From the NCBI GenBank assembly GCA_026418535.1, contig JAOABC010000001.1, forward strand, positions 62,001-126,000: 64,000 nucleotides of DNA, read 5' to 3'. The DNA is from Hydrogenothermaceae bacterium. Its GTDB lineage: Bacteria; Aquificota; Aquificia; Aquificales; Hydrogenothermaceae. The number at the start of each line of letters is the position of its first letter. The stretch's first letter is position 1. Under the pieces are notes generated by a model. That model was given only the letters and a program-made list of their open reading frames with translations. It was not told the origin of the DNA and made no database searches. The position numbers were made by a program, and so were the translations under genes. This document shows, piece by piece, positions 1-7,988 of the stretch.

Positions 1-883
1 ATTTTAACTCTTTTTCTCCACAGTTGTAAATCCTGTCAACGTTTATATAGCTGTTTAGAACTATGCCTATAGATTCTAGGCTATCCCTATCAGAGGATGT
101 AATTATACCCACTTTTTTGTCTTCTGAGAATATGGTTGAGCCCTCCGGAATATAGTCAGACATCTTGAATTTAACCATACTCCTGGGTGGTTTTCCTCTA
201 TAGCGAATCCTAGCTATAACCTCCTGTCCTGTATAACAGCCCTTCGTAAAACTTATGGCGTACTTCCATATGTTTGTCTCTAATGGTATTATCCCTTCTT
301 TTAACTCCTTACCTATCTTTGGCACGCAGTTTTTAATCCTCAGACTTTCAAACTCTATCTCAGAAAAGTTCACATACTCTGAAAGGTCTGCCTTGGTAAA
401 GATATCATAACCATCAACCCCTATCCGGATAGGGTTCTTCCCTACTACGGTCTCATTTTCTGTAGAGCTAAACCTAAAGTTATCCAGAGGAGTTTCAAGG
501 TTCAACCTCTCTCTTAAAAACTCCACAGCTTCGTTTCCAAAGATGTAGTAGTGATTGAGCTCCAACACTTCAAAGAAAACCTTTAAGGAGAGTTTAAGTT
601 TACTAAACCTATCTACTCTTTCCTGCGCATCACCCTCAAAATCCAATATGAAACTATCATCCAGTCTGTACACAAAGAAATCATCTATAGGATAACCTTT
701 CTCATTTAACATCAGATTATAGTTAAAACTACCATTTTCCAGAGCCTTTATGTCATTTGTGAGTATACCATTCAAAAATACTGTCTGGTCATTACCAGCA
801 TTTGATAGTTTTGGATTTAGTAATTTAGACTGTTTACCAAAAACTTTTATCTTTGACCTACCTTTAAACTGAACTATATTCAT
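1..883 (-). CDS. ygfZ: YgfZ/GcvT-like folate-binding protein (partial, C-terminus beyond window)
   Basis: The frame is open from an ATG at 883 to the window edge, about 294 codons, so the stop lies outside. It carries the YgfZ signature KGCYTGQEV followed by ARIRYRGK, the cysteine-containing loop that separates this family from glycine-cleavage T-protein. In other bacteria YgfZ helps build or repair Fe-S clusters, including that of MiaB, using a folate. The N-terminal region (for example NDIKALENGSFNY and EKGYPIDDFFVYR) fits the family. It is divergent from the sulfide reductase gene. The family call is firm; the client proteins here are unknown. Confidence 0.88.
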   Translation of the reverse strand, partial: MNIVQFKGRSKIKVFGKQSKLLNPKLSNAGNDQTVFLNGILTNDIKALENGSFNYNLMLNEKGYPIDDFFVYRLDDSFILDFEGDAQERVDRFSKLKLSLKVFFEVLELNHYYIFGNEAVEFLRERLNLETPLDNFRFSSTENETVVGKNPIRIGVDGYDIFTKADLSEYVNFSEIEFESLRIKNCVPKIGKELKEGIIPLETNIWKYAISFTKGCYTGQEVIARIRYRGKPPRSMVKFKMSDYIPEGSTIFSEDKKVGIITSSDRDSLESIGIVLNSYINVDRIYNCGEKELK

Positions 884-982
884 GATAGATCCCTTTCCCG
901 TTAATTTCCATATATTTTACTACAAGAAAACTGTTCAGTCTGCTTTTAATATTCTGCTAAAATTTTTCAATGACTATTATCA

Positions 983-998
983 GTTAGTGATTGCTAAC
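983..998. promoter_or_regulatory. Inverted repeat upstream of the sqr promoter
   Basis: GTTAG and CTAAC arms flank TGATTG, about 20 bases upstream of a TATAAT box. The position suits an operator for the sulfide reductase gene, but the arms are only 5 bp and no regulator is identified. Confidence 0.3.
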
Positions 999-1018
999 AA
1001 CGATATATAGTAGTATCA

Positions 1019-1024
1019 TATAAT
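1019..1024 (+). promoter_or_regulatory. Putative -10 box for the sulfide reductase gene
   Basis: A perfect TATAAT lies 38 bases before the start codon. A strong ribosome site AAGGAGG at 1051-1057 stands 5 bases before the ATG at 1063. No clear TTGACA was found at the usual distance. Confidence 0.5.
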
Positions 1025-1062
1025 ATATATTAGTAAGAATTTAACAACAAAAGGAGGATACT

Positions 1063-2484
1063 ATGGCAAAGATAGTAATTGCCGGAAGTGGGTTTGCTGG
1101 ACACTATGCAGCCATGATACTGGCCGACAAGTTAAAGGGTAACCACGAAATAACAGTAGTAACCCCAAACGAGACTTTCAACTACATCCCTTCCCTCATC
1201 TGGGTCGGTATAGGTCAGATGCCTGTAGAGAAGACACAGTTCAAGCTAAAACCGGTTTACGACAAATTCGGGATTAAATACGAGAGAGCTTTCCTAACAG
1301 AAGTACATCCAGATGAGAACTACGTTATAGTAGAGAGCCACGATACGAGGACACCAAAGAGATTAGACTACGACTTTCTATTAGTTGCAACTGGACCAAG
1401 ACTAAACTTTGATGCGACCCCAGGACTTGGACCGGATAAAGGGTATACTTACTCAGTCTGTACGCCACCTCACGCTGCAGAGACTGCAAAAGCATACTTA
1501 GAGATGGTCAAGAGACTGGAGAAGGGAGACAAGCTAAAAGTGGTGATAGGAACTGGACATGGTGGTTGTACATGTCAAGGTGCAGCATTTGAATACATCA
1601 CAAACGTCCACAATGACTTAGTAGATAGAGGGTTAAGAGATAGAGTTGAACTTATCTGGTTATCAAACGAGCCAAGATTAGGAGACTTCGGTATAGATGG
1701 TCTTGAAGCTAAATGGGGTTCTCTGATATTTACATCTGAGATGATGGCAGAAGCCATATTCTATGACTATGGGATAAAGTATGAGATAAGAAGTCACGTC
1801 CACAAGGTAGACGATAAAAAGGTATACATTGAAAATGTAGATGGAGAGTTTAAAGAACTTGAGTATGACTTTGCGATGTTATTGCCACCTTTTACTGGAC
1901 AACCTATAAAGTGGATAGACAAGAATGGAAACGATATTAAAGACAAAATATGCAACCCTGCAGGGTTTGTTAAGGTAGACGCTGTTTACGGTAAACTTTA
2001 CGAGGAGTTAGATGGTCCAGATTGGCCACGGACATACCAGAACCCTCTCTATAAGAACATATTTGCAGCAGGAATAGCTTTTGCGCCACCTGGACCTCTC
2101 TCTAAACCAAGTAAGTCTCCTAACGGAACTGTCATATCCCCTGCTCCACCAAGAACTGGATATACAGCAGAGCTATCAGGAAAAGCTGCAGCACTGAACA
2201 TAGTTGATATGATCGAAGGAAGGGAACCTCAAAACACAGCATCTATGGCAGAGACCCCAGGGCTATGTGTTGCGTCTATGAAGAATGGTATATTTGGTGG
2301 TATGGCAGGGGCGATAGCAATATATCCGGTGGCAAGAAACAGAGCCAAGTATCCTGAATACGGAAGAGACCTAGATGTATGTGTTGCTGAACCTGGAAAA
2401 GCAGGAGCATGGTTTAAGTTAGGGCTACACTATGCTTTTCTGTGGAAATTGCAGGGTAAACCTTTCTGGAAACTAATACCTTAA
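1063..2484 (+). CDS. Sulfide:quinone reductase-like FAD oxidoreductase
   Basis: A 473-residue flavoprotein of the pyridine nucleotide-disulfide oxidoreductase fold. It opens with the Rossmann FAD motif IVIAGSGFAG (about 4-13) and has the second FAD-contact segment FLLVATGPR near 105. Cysteines C133, C169 and C171 (GGCTCQG) and a later GLCVASM are candidates for the redox-active pair used by sulfide:quinone reductases. Such enzymes sit on the cytoplasmic membrane, oxidise sulfide and reduce the quinone pool, which fits sulfur chemolithotrophy. The call rests on overall pattern; a flavocytochrome c-like or other SQR-type subclass is possible. It is followed after 12 bases by a 47-codon ORF with its own strong ribosome site. 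Confidence 0.8.
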   Translation: MAKIVIAGSGFAGHYAAMILADKLKGNHEITVVTPNETFNYIPSLIWVGIGQMPVEKTQFKLKPVYDKFGIKYERAFLTEVHPDENYVIVESHDTRTPKRLDYDFLLVATGPRLNFDATPGLGPDKGYTYSVCTPPHAAETAKAYLEMVKRLEKGDKLKVVIGTGHGGCTCQGAAFEYITNVHNDLVDRGLRDRVELIWLSNEPRLGDFGIDGLEAKWGSLIFTSEMMAEAIFYDYGIKYEIRSHVHKVDDKKVYIENVDGEFKELEYDFAMLLPPFTGQPIKWIDKNGNDIKDKICNPAGFVKVDAVYGKLYEELDGPDWPRTYQNPLYKNIFAAGIAFAPPGPLSKPSKSPNGTVISPAPPRTGYTAELSGKAAALNIVDMIEGREPQNTASMAETPGLCVASMKNGIFGGMAGAIAIYPVARNRAKYPEYGRDLDVCVAEPGKAGAWFKLGLHYAFLWKLQGKPFWKLIP

Positions 2485-2496
2485 GGAGGATTAAAG

Positions 2497-2640
2497 ATGG
2501 CACAGGCAAAGTTTAGATTCTCAGATTCAGACAGAAGAAAGATGCACTCTCTAATAGCTCAAGCTTTCAGAGCTATATTTCTAGCATTTCACTTCCTAAA
2601 GCTTGTTAAGAGAGCAGAGCAAGGATATAAAACTCACTAA
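2497..2640 (+). CDS. Small 47-residue basic protein downstream of sqr
   Basis: ATG at 2497 follows an AAGGAGG ribosome site (2483-2489) overlapping the sqr stop region, and the frame ends at TAA 2640 just before a terminator. The peptide is basic at both ends (begins MAQAKFRFSDSDRRK) with a central run rich in A, F, I and L (AQAFRAIFLAFHFLKL) that could form one amphipathic or membrane-bound helix. No family is recognised. The tight linkage and strong ribosome site make it a likely real gene, possibly a membrane-docking partner of the sulfide reductase (inference). Confidence 0.7.
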   Translation: MAQAKFRFSDSDRRKMHSLIAQAFRAIFLAFHFLKLVKRAEQGYKTH

Positions 2641-2653
2641 CGTAGATAGTATG

Positions 2654-2678
2654 AAAGGGGTTTAAGCCCCTTTGTTTT
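2654..2678. terminator. Rho-independent terminator between sqr operon and nadD
   Basis: AAAGGGG, loop TTTAAG, CCCCTTT, then GTTTT. The stem is symmetric with A and T flanks, so it can serve both converging transcription units. Confidence 0.8.
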
Positions 2679-3297
2679 AGACGCTGTACAATCCTTTATC
2701 TTTTATGTACTTTTCTACCTTTTCTGGAACGAGATATTTTATAGATAATCTTCTCTTAACTCTGTCCCTCACTTCAGTGGATGAGATATCCATTCTCCTC
2801 TGAGAGAAGAGGTAGATTCCGGACTTCTGTGGGTCTACAACACTACTGAAACTTACCTTCCTATTTAGATCTTTGGTAAACTCTAGTACTTTCTCAACAC
2901 CATCATCTCCTCTTACAACCACGATGAAATTAGTGTTGTTTAAAAGATTTTCAGGCTCTTTCCAACTTTTTAGTGTTAAAAATGCATCACTACCAACTAC
3001 AAACCCAGGGTTATATCCTAAATTTCCTTTAAAAAAGGATATAGTCTCTACTGTATAAGACTTCCCAACTTTTTTTATCTCATAATCGGATATCTCAAAG
3101 TGAGGATTATCCAAAGTGGCCAAATTCAACATCTGAAGTCTATCTTCTGGAGAAGCACTATGAGTATACTTCAGGGGTGAGAAGTGAGAAGGGACAAAAA
3201 CCACCTTCTCAAAAGAAAAATACTCCCTAACATCTTCAGCTATTCGAAGATGTCCTAAATGGATTGGATCAAAACTACCACCAAACAGAGTTATCAT
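2677..3297 (-). CDS. nadD: Nicotinate-nucleotide adenylyltransferase
   Basis: A 206-residue enzyme making deamido-NAD from nicotinate mononucleotide and ATP. It shows the nucleotidyltransferase signature GGSFDPIHLGH at the N-terminus (the HxGH catalytic motif) and the C-terminal ISSTEVRDRV motif that binds ATP phosphates. Length is normal for the family. The ATG at 3297 overlaps the stop of htrA by four bases (ATGA), suggesting translational coupling. It complements nadE (18.4-20.1 kb) and pncB (52.6-54.0 kb) in the same window. Confidence 0.95.
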   Translation of the reverse strand: MITLFGGSFDPIHLGHLRIAEDVREYFSFEKVVFVPSHFSPLKYTHSASPEDRLQMLNLATLDNPHFEISDYEIKKVGKSYTVETISFFKGNLGYNPGFVVGSDAFLTLKSWKEPENLLNNTNFIVVVRGDDGVEKVLEFTKDLNRKVSFSSVVDPQKSGIYLFSQRRMDISSTEVRDRVKRRLSIKYLVPEKVEKYIKDKGLYSV

Positions 3298-4757
3298 CTT
3301 AAAGGTAAGGAGATATAGTTTCTAAGCTCACCTCTATGAATGTACAGCAGTACACTGTTCCCACCACTCTTTAGGACATCTCTTATGATACTCCAAAACT
3401 CTGAAACAGTATTAACAGGTTTCCTATTAACAGATAAGATTATGTCTCCCGCCTTCAGTCCAGCACTGTCAGCATTGGAGCCACTCTTTACTCCGTACAC
3501 TAGAATGCCACCTTCTACCCTTGGTAGGCCATATCTCTGCATTATAGCAGGGGTTATATCTTTCAAAACTAAACCTACATTAACATTCTCCGGGCTATCT
3601 TTCTCATTTTGAATCTGTGCTGTTTCATCATCAAAGGATACAGTTTTTACGTTGAATGTATAGACCTTTCCATCTCTTAGAACCTTAACTTCTAGCTTAG
3701 TATTTGGAGGGTTTCTCATAATCTGGTTTTGTAAGTCAGATACATCAAGAATTTTTTTACCGTTTACCTCCACTATAACATCTCCAGCTTTTATACCAGC
3801 CACATCTGCTGGACCACCTGGCTGAACTGAAGAAACTATAGCACCGTAAGCTGTTCCAAAGTGTTCAGCAAGTTCTGGAGTTATAGGTTGAATTATCACG
3901 CCTATCTTGCCCCTCTTAACCTTTCCATATTGGAGTATCTGGTCCATAACCCACTTTGCCTGATTTATTGGAACTGCAAAGCCAAGACCCTGAGCTCCTT
4001 GTATTATTGCTGTGTTTATACCAACTACCTCTCCTCTAACATTAACTAGAGGACCTCCTGAGTTCCCAGGATTGATTGCAGCATCTGTCTGAATAAACCC
4101 CTCTCCCGGTCTATCTTCCATCTGTCTATTCTTAGCAGAAACAATACCTACAGTTATCGTGTCTGTTAAACCAAGTGGGCTACCTATAGCTATCACAGTG
4201 CTGCCTACTTTCAGAACATCAGAGTCTCCTAATTTCAGCATGTTCTCCGCAGCAAATTTTTCTATCCCTTTCTTAAAGGGAACTGATATTAACGCTATAT
4301 CACTCAGTCTGTCTCCACCCACTATCTTTCCTTCAACTGTCACCTTGTTTTTAAACATAACCTGGATGTTCTTTGAATTTTCTATAACGTGGTTGTTAGT
4401 TAATAGGTACACAACTTTCTTATCATAATCTATAGCGACTATAAACCCGGAACCAAGCCCCTGTTTCCTCTGTTTAAACTCCGGTTGATTTGGCATCCCA
4501 AAGAAATCTCCGAAGGGAATATCGAAGAACGGATTGACCACTTTTATTTCTTGGGTTGTGTATATAGTGGCTACACCGTTTGAGACTTTTTCTATAAGAG
4601 CTATCCTTTCTCTCTCGACTGCTTCTAAGTTAGGAGAAGCTTGAGAGGGTTGTTGATTAACTACAAAAGAACTATCTCCTCTCTTCAAGAACTGGCCAAA
4701 ACCTATGTAGGCAAAAGCCAATATGATAGTAAGAGGAACGATAAATTTTCCTATCAC
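3294..4757 (-). CDS. htrA: HtrA/DegP-family periplasmic serine protease with two PDZ domains
   Basis: The protein has a short basic N-terminus, one hydrophobic signal anchor, a trypsin-like domain and two PDZ domains. The catalytic triad is visible: His in LLTNNHVIENS (about 123), Asp in RLSDIALI (153) and Ser in NPGNSGGPL (233). The GTG at 4757 is chosen because an AAGGAGG site lies 8 bases upstream; a TTG at 4784 would precede that site. HtrA proteases degrade or refold damaged envelope proteins. It forms a two-gene unit with nadD and is divergent from the prenyltransferase gene. Confidence 0.93.
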   Translation of the reverse strand: MIGKFIVPLTIILAFAYIGFGQFLKRGDSSFVVNQQPSQASPNLEAVERERIALIEKVSNGVATIYTTQEIKVVNPFFDIPFGDFFGMPNQPEFKQRKQGLGSGFIVAIDYDKKVVYLLTNNHVIENSKNIQVMFKNKVTVEGKIVGGDRLSDIALISVPFKKGIEKFAAENMLKLGDSDVLKVGSTVIAIGSPLGLTDTITVGIVSAKNRQMEDRPGEGFIQTDAAINPGNSGGPLVNVRGEVVGINTAIIQGAQGLGFAVPINQAKWVMDQILQYGKVKRGKIGVIIQPITPELAEHFGTAYGAIVSSVQPGGPADVAGIKAGDVIVEVNGKKILDVSDLQNQIMRNPPNTKLEVKVLRDGKVYTFNVKTVSFDDETAQIQNEKDSPENVNVGLVLKDITPAIMQRYGLPRVEGGILVYGVKSGSNADSAGLKAGDIILSVNRKPVNTVSEFWSIIRDVLKSGGNSVLLYIHRGELRNYISLPLR

Positions 4758-4784
4758 TTTTATAACCTCCTTCTTTGTGATCAA

Positions 4785-4851
4785 TCTAAGAACCTCTATA
4801 AATGTTATAATTTATTATTATAATACTACCCCAAAAGAGGTTCTTAAACAA
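4785..4851. promoter_or_regulatory. AT-rich divergent promoter region between htrA and the UbiA-type gene
   Basis: The interval holds two plus-strand TATAAT matches (4806-4811 and 4819-4824) in a stretch that also reads TATAAT-like on the minus strand. Promoters in both directions are likely. No -35 box was recognised. Confidence 0.45.
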
Positions 4852-5712
4852 GTGTTAAATAAGATTGAAACCTATTTTGAACTTGTGAAATTTTCTCACA
4901 CAATCTTTGCTCTTCCTTTTGCCCTTGCAAGTCTATTTATGGTAGAGAAAGGTATCCCTCCTCTAGATAAGACTTTTTGGATAGTATTGGCTATAGTGTT
5001 TGCAAGAACAGCTGGGATGGCTTTCAACAGGTATATAGATCTACCCATAGACAGGCTAAACCCAAGGAGTAAGAAGTGGGTATCCGTATCCGGAAAGGTT
5101 AAACCATGGGAGATCCTTCTTCTTGGAGTGGTTTCTTCTGTAGCTTTTATATATACTACCTACAATCTAAATTTGTCAGCCTTCTACCTATCTCCTGTTG
5201 TCATCCTCCTGCTTCTTTTATATCCGATAGGTAAAAGGTTTACTAACTATGTTCATCTTATACTTGGTCTTGTGTACTTTTTTATACCTCTTGCAGTTAG
5301 TATAGCTCTCAAGGGTGAAATATATCTCTCTATGGTATCCCTCGGATTAGCTATGGCCTTCTGGGTTTCTGGGTTTGATATTCTGTATGCTCTACAAGAT
5401 TTAGAGTTTGATAGGAGATTCAATGTTCACTCTCTACCTGCAAAATTAGGTGTAGAAAAAAGTATAAAAGTAGCAAGACTGTTCCATACAGTTACATTTA
5501 TCTTTACAGTGGTCTCTGGGTTTCTATCGAATATGGGAGTTACATATTACATTGGAGTAACTGTTTTAGCAATCTTTCTAATCTATGAACACAGTCTAAT
5601 AAAAGAGAGTGACCTATCTAAGATAAACAAGGCCTTCTTTACAGTAAACGGATTTATAAGTATAATTTTTTTCGTTTTTGTTATTCTTGATGTTTTTCTC
5701 GGAGGAACTTGA
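4852..5712 (+). CDS. UbiA-family aromatic prenyltransferase (quinone biosynthesis)
   Basis: An integral membrane enzyme of about 286 residues. Both Asp-rich prenyl-diphosphate motifs are present: NRYIDLPIDRLNPRS and DILYALQDLEFDRR. It attaches a polyprenyl chain to an aromatic acid during quinone synthesis. In Aquificota, which make menaquinone-type quinones, the futalosine-pathway enzyme MqnP belongs to this family, so MqnP is the likely role, with UbiA the alternative. The GTG at 4852 is preferred since AAGAGG lies about 12 bases upstream; the longer open frame to 4723 runs back into the htrA start region. Its TGA overlaps the fabZ ATG (TGATG). Confidence 0.85.
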   Translation: MLNKIETYFELVKFSHTIFALPFALASLFMVEKGIPPLDKTFWIVLAIVFARTAGMAFNRYIDLPIDRLNPRSKKWVSVSGKVKPWEILLLGVVSSVAFIYTTYNLNLSAFYLSPVVILLLLLYPIGKRFTNYVHLILGLVYFFIPLAVSIALKGEIYLSMVSLGLAMAFWVSGFDILYALQDLEFDRRFNVHSLPAKLGVEKSIKVARLFHTVTFIFTVVSGFLSNMGVTYYIGVTVLAIFLIYEHSLIKESDLSKINKAFFTVNGFISIIFFVFVILDVFLGGT

Positions 5713-6146
5713 TGTATGCAGATGTTATGAAAGTAATGGAAGTATTGCCCCATAGATATCCATTCTTGTTGATAGACAGGATTATAGAGTTAGACTTAGA
5801 AAACCAGAGAATAGTCGCTCTGAAGAATGTAACGTACAACGAGCCTTTCTTCATAGGCCACTTTCCAGGTAATCCTGTTATGCCTGGGGTATTGGTCATA
5901 GAAGCAATGGCACAGGCAGGAGCTTACATGATGCTTAAGAAAGCTGGAATAGAGGATGGCACCGTTCTGTTTGCAAGTATAGAAGAGGCCAAATTCAGAA
6001 AGCCCATAATTCCTGGTGACCAGATCATCTTCGAGGTAGAAGGAATAAATCTGAAAAAATCTATGGGAAAGATAAAAGGTGTTGCAAAGGTAGATGGACA
6101 GGTTGTTTGTGAAGCTATACTCATGGCAGCTGTCAGAAAAAGCTAA
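5712..6146 (+). CDS. fabZ: 3-hydroxyacyl-[acyl-carrier-protein] dehydratase FabZ
   Basis: A 144-residue hot-dog enzyme that dehydrates 3-hydroxyacyl-ACP in type II fatty acid synthesis. HRYPFLLIDRI and GHFPGNPVMPGVLVIEAMAQ are diagnostic; the catalytic His is about residue 50 and the Glu about 64. The ATG at 5712 has GGAGGA five bases upstream and overlaps the preceding TGA by one base. An in-frame TTG at 5709 is too close to that site. Confidence 0.96.
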   Translation: MYADVMKVMEVLPHRYPFLLIDRIIELDLENQRIVALKNVTYNEPFFIGHFPGNPVMPGVLVIEAMAQAGAYMMLKKAGIEDGTVLFASIEEAKFRKPIIPGDQIIFEVEGINLKKSMGKIKGVAKVDGQVVCEAILMAAVRKS

Positions 6147-6149
6147 AGT

Positions 6150-6446
6150 ATGATTAATATAATCTTCATGTTTAGGAAACATCCGTTCAGCTCACTTATA
6201 AGTCTTCTTCTGTTGTTTACCAACTTTCTTACGATTACACATCACCACGACAATGATCAGCATACAGAGTGTCCTGTCTGTGTTGTCCAAGTAAATCAAC
6301 AGTCTGATGACCCAAACAGCTTAGCTTTTTTCTATTGTGTAGATATCAGCAGAGATTTCCAGAGTAATACCGTTATTAACTCTCATATACCTTCTAAAGA
6401 AGTTCCTCTAAACATCCTACCTAGAAGCCCACCTACTTTAGTTTAA
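6150..6446 (+). CDS. Small His/Cys-rich membrane or periplasmic protein
   Basis: A 98-residue ORF with a hydrophobic segment near the N-terminus (SSLISLLLLFTNFLTI), then HHHDNDQHTECPVC, a cluster of histidines followed by a CxxC pair that looks metal binding. Similar small HxH/CxxC proteins (DUF2946-like) often sit beside bacterial metal-transport genes; membership is not proven. ATG 6150 lies within a GATTA-ATA-TAATC palindrome, so ATG 6168 is an alternative start. Neither has a strong ribosome site. The gene precedes a metal-uptake cluster, and its last codons form one arm of a hairpin that covers the ribosome site of the next gene. Confidence 0.6.
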   Translation: MINIIFMFRKHPFSSLISLLLLFTNFLTITHHHDNDQHTECPVCVVQVNQQSDDPNSLAFFYCVDISRDFQSNTVINSHIPSKEVPLNILPRSPPTLV

Positions 6447-6487
6447 CATTCTTTTCTTACATCTATCATCTATAAAACTAAAGTAGG
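6432..6487 (+). promoter_or_regulatory. 13-bp perfect inverted repeat masking the porin ribosome-binding site
   Basis: CCTACTTTAGTTT (6432-6444) and AAACTAAAGTAGG (6475-6487) are exact complements separated by 30 bases. The left arm contains the last codons and first stop base of the small His/Cys ORF. The right arm includes the first part of the AGGAGG (6485-6490) serving the ATG at 6500. Ribosomes finishing the upstream ORF would open the stem, so translational coupling or attenuation is plausible. Confidence 0.6.
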
Positions 6488-6499
6488 AGGTATGTTTTC

Positions 6500-7933
6500 A
6501 TGAAAAAGCTAATTTTGATGGGACTGTTAACTCTATCTTTAACCACATATGCTTCAGAGATAGAACAGCTGAAGGAAGAGCTAAAAAGGCAACAGGAGAT
6601 AATCGATCAACTCCACCAGAAAGTAAAGCAACTCCAAGGTCAACAGGAGATCGCAGAGAAGGCAAGAGAGAAGTTAAAAAAACTTCATCAGTCCCCTATA
6701 GATAAGATACTTTCTAATCCATTCTCTCAACCAAAGTTCCTCCCGGATCTGTCTTTGATATTAGACTTCTCCTATGTAAGCAGAAATCTTACAGATAAGA
6801 CTTATAGAGAGGTTATGATACCTGGATTTAACCACGGTTTTTTCTACTCTCATGAAGATCATGGTCACTCCTCTCCCTATAACGCCGAGAGAGGTTTTAA
6901 CTTAAATTATGGAGAACTGTACCTAACCCATGCAGTTGACCCTTACTTTGACCTGGTTGGGATATTCCACCTCTCTGAAAGAGGTTTTGAGATAGAAGAG
7001 GGATACTTCCGGACAAGAGGAATGCCAGCAAATCTTCAAATCAAAGGAGGAAAGTTCTACAGTAAGTTTGGAAGGTTAAATCAGTTTCACCATCACTACT
7101 GGGACTTTGTAGATGCTCCACTGGTCTACAGGGCTGCATTCGGTGAGCATAACCTACTTGAGAAAGGAGCCCAGATAACCTGGCTTGCACCAACTCCTTT
7201 CTACCTGTTACTTGGAGTTGAAGCGTTCCAGGGAGACAACGAATATAACTTCAACAGAAACGGCTTTATAGTAAACACTAAGAAAGATGGAACCGGAACA
7301 GATATAGAAGTTCCGGATACAAAAAAACCAAACCTCTATACCTTCTTCGTAAAACCTTCTTTTGACATAGGTAGGACTTCTATTTTATGGGGTCTATCTT
7401 ATGCAGAAGGAAAAACCAGAATAAACCATTTGGAAGATCAAGATAGTCCTCATGCCTTTGCGGGAAATACCAAGATATACGGTTTAGACCTAACGGTGAG
7501 ATACACCTTAGACTCTTACAGACATATAACGTGGCAATCTGAGTATATCCAGAGGGATGTAAAGGGAACCGGATTTGGTTATAATAATTTAGATAACTTA
7601 GTCCGACCAAATCTACAGAGAGAACAGAGTGGTTTTTACTCCCAGGTAGTCTATAAGTTTGCTCCAAGATGGAGAGCTGGAGCCAGATACGACTTGATAA
7701 ATAAGAATGACACATTCATAAATGGTGTAAATAGAAATCTCCCAGACAACCTATACAGATATTCAGCCATGATAGACTTTTTACCTTCTGAGTTCTCAAG
7801 GATCAGAATACAGTATAACTACGATAAATCTCTTTTCTTACAGGACGGCACTTCCTTTGAAAGAAAGACGAACCATGAGATAATCTTACAGTTCAATATA
7901 GCAATAGGAGCACACGGGGCTCACAGTTTTTAG
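6500..7933 (+). CDS. Outer-membrane beta-barrel protein, probable metal-uptake porin
   Basis: A 477-residue precursor with a signal peptide ending near YAS, a coiled coil at about 20-60 (heptad-rich, E, Q, K and L), then a long region of alternating aromatic strands typical of a porin barrel. Asp/His/Gly-rich loops occur, for example HSHEDHG-type segments near 115 and HHHYWDF near 195. The trimeric porin-like layout, coiled coil plus barrel, together with the downstream ZnuA/ZnuB-type genes, suggests zinc or another divalent metal entering through the outer membrane. That substrate is inferred from context only. Confidence 0.7.
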   Translation: MKKLILMGLLTLSLTTYASEIEQLKEELKRQQEIIDQLHQKVKQLQGQQEIAEKAREKLKKLHQSPIDKILSNPFSQPKFLPDLSLILDFSYVSRNLTDKTYREVMIPGFNHGFFYSHEDHGHSSPYNAERGFNLNYGELYLTHAVDPYFDLVGIFHLSERGFEIEEGYFRTRGMPANLQIKGGKFYSKFGRLNQFHHHYWDFVDAPLVYRAAFGEHNLLEKGAQITWLAPTPFYLLLGVEAFQGDNEYNFNRNGFIVNTKKDGTGTDIEVPDTKKPNLYTFFVKPSFDIGRTSILWGLSYAEGKTRINHLEDQDSPHAFAGNTKIYGLDLTVRYTLDSYRHITWQSEYIQRDVKGTGFGYNNLDNLVRPNLQREQSGFYSQVVYKFAPRWRAGARYDLINKNDTFINGVNRNLPDNLYRYSAMIDFLPSEFSRIRIQYNYDKSLFLQDGTSFERKTNHEIILQFNIAIGAHGAHSF

Positions 7934-7943
7934 ATTTGACACA

Positions 7944-7960
7944 GGGGGCTTATAGCCCCC
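7944..7960. terminator. GC-rich hairpin between porin and znuA-like gene
   Basis: GGGGGCT, loop TAT, AGCCCCC forms a 7-bp perfect stem 10 bases after the porin stop. The downstream CTCTTGATATT is a weak U-tract, so it may be a partial terminator or an mRNA-stabilising hairpin that lowers expression of the ABC genes relative to the porin. Confidence 0.55.
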
Positions 7961-7988
7961 CTCTTGATATTACAGGAGGTGAACAACT

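Noticed and set aside
1575-1757. Antisense ORFs inside sqr, htrA, nadE and other genes
   Set aside because: They lie wholly within clearly assigned genes, lack ribosome sites and have no recognisable motifs.
4723-4851. 43-residue N-terminal extension of the UbiA-type gene
   Set aside because: It lies in the divergent promoter and over the htrA start, and has no family similarity.
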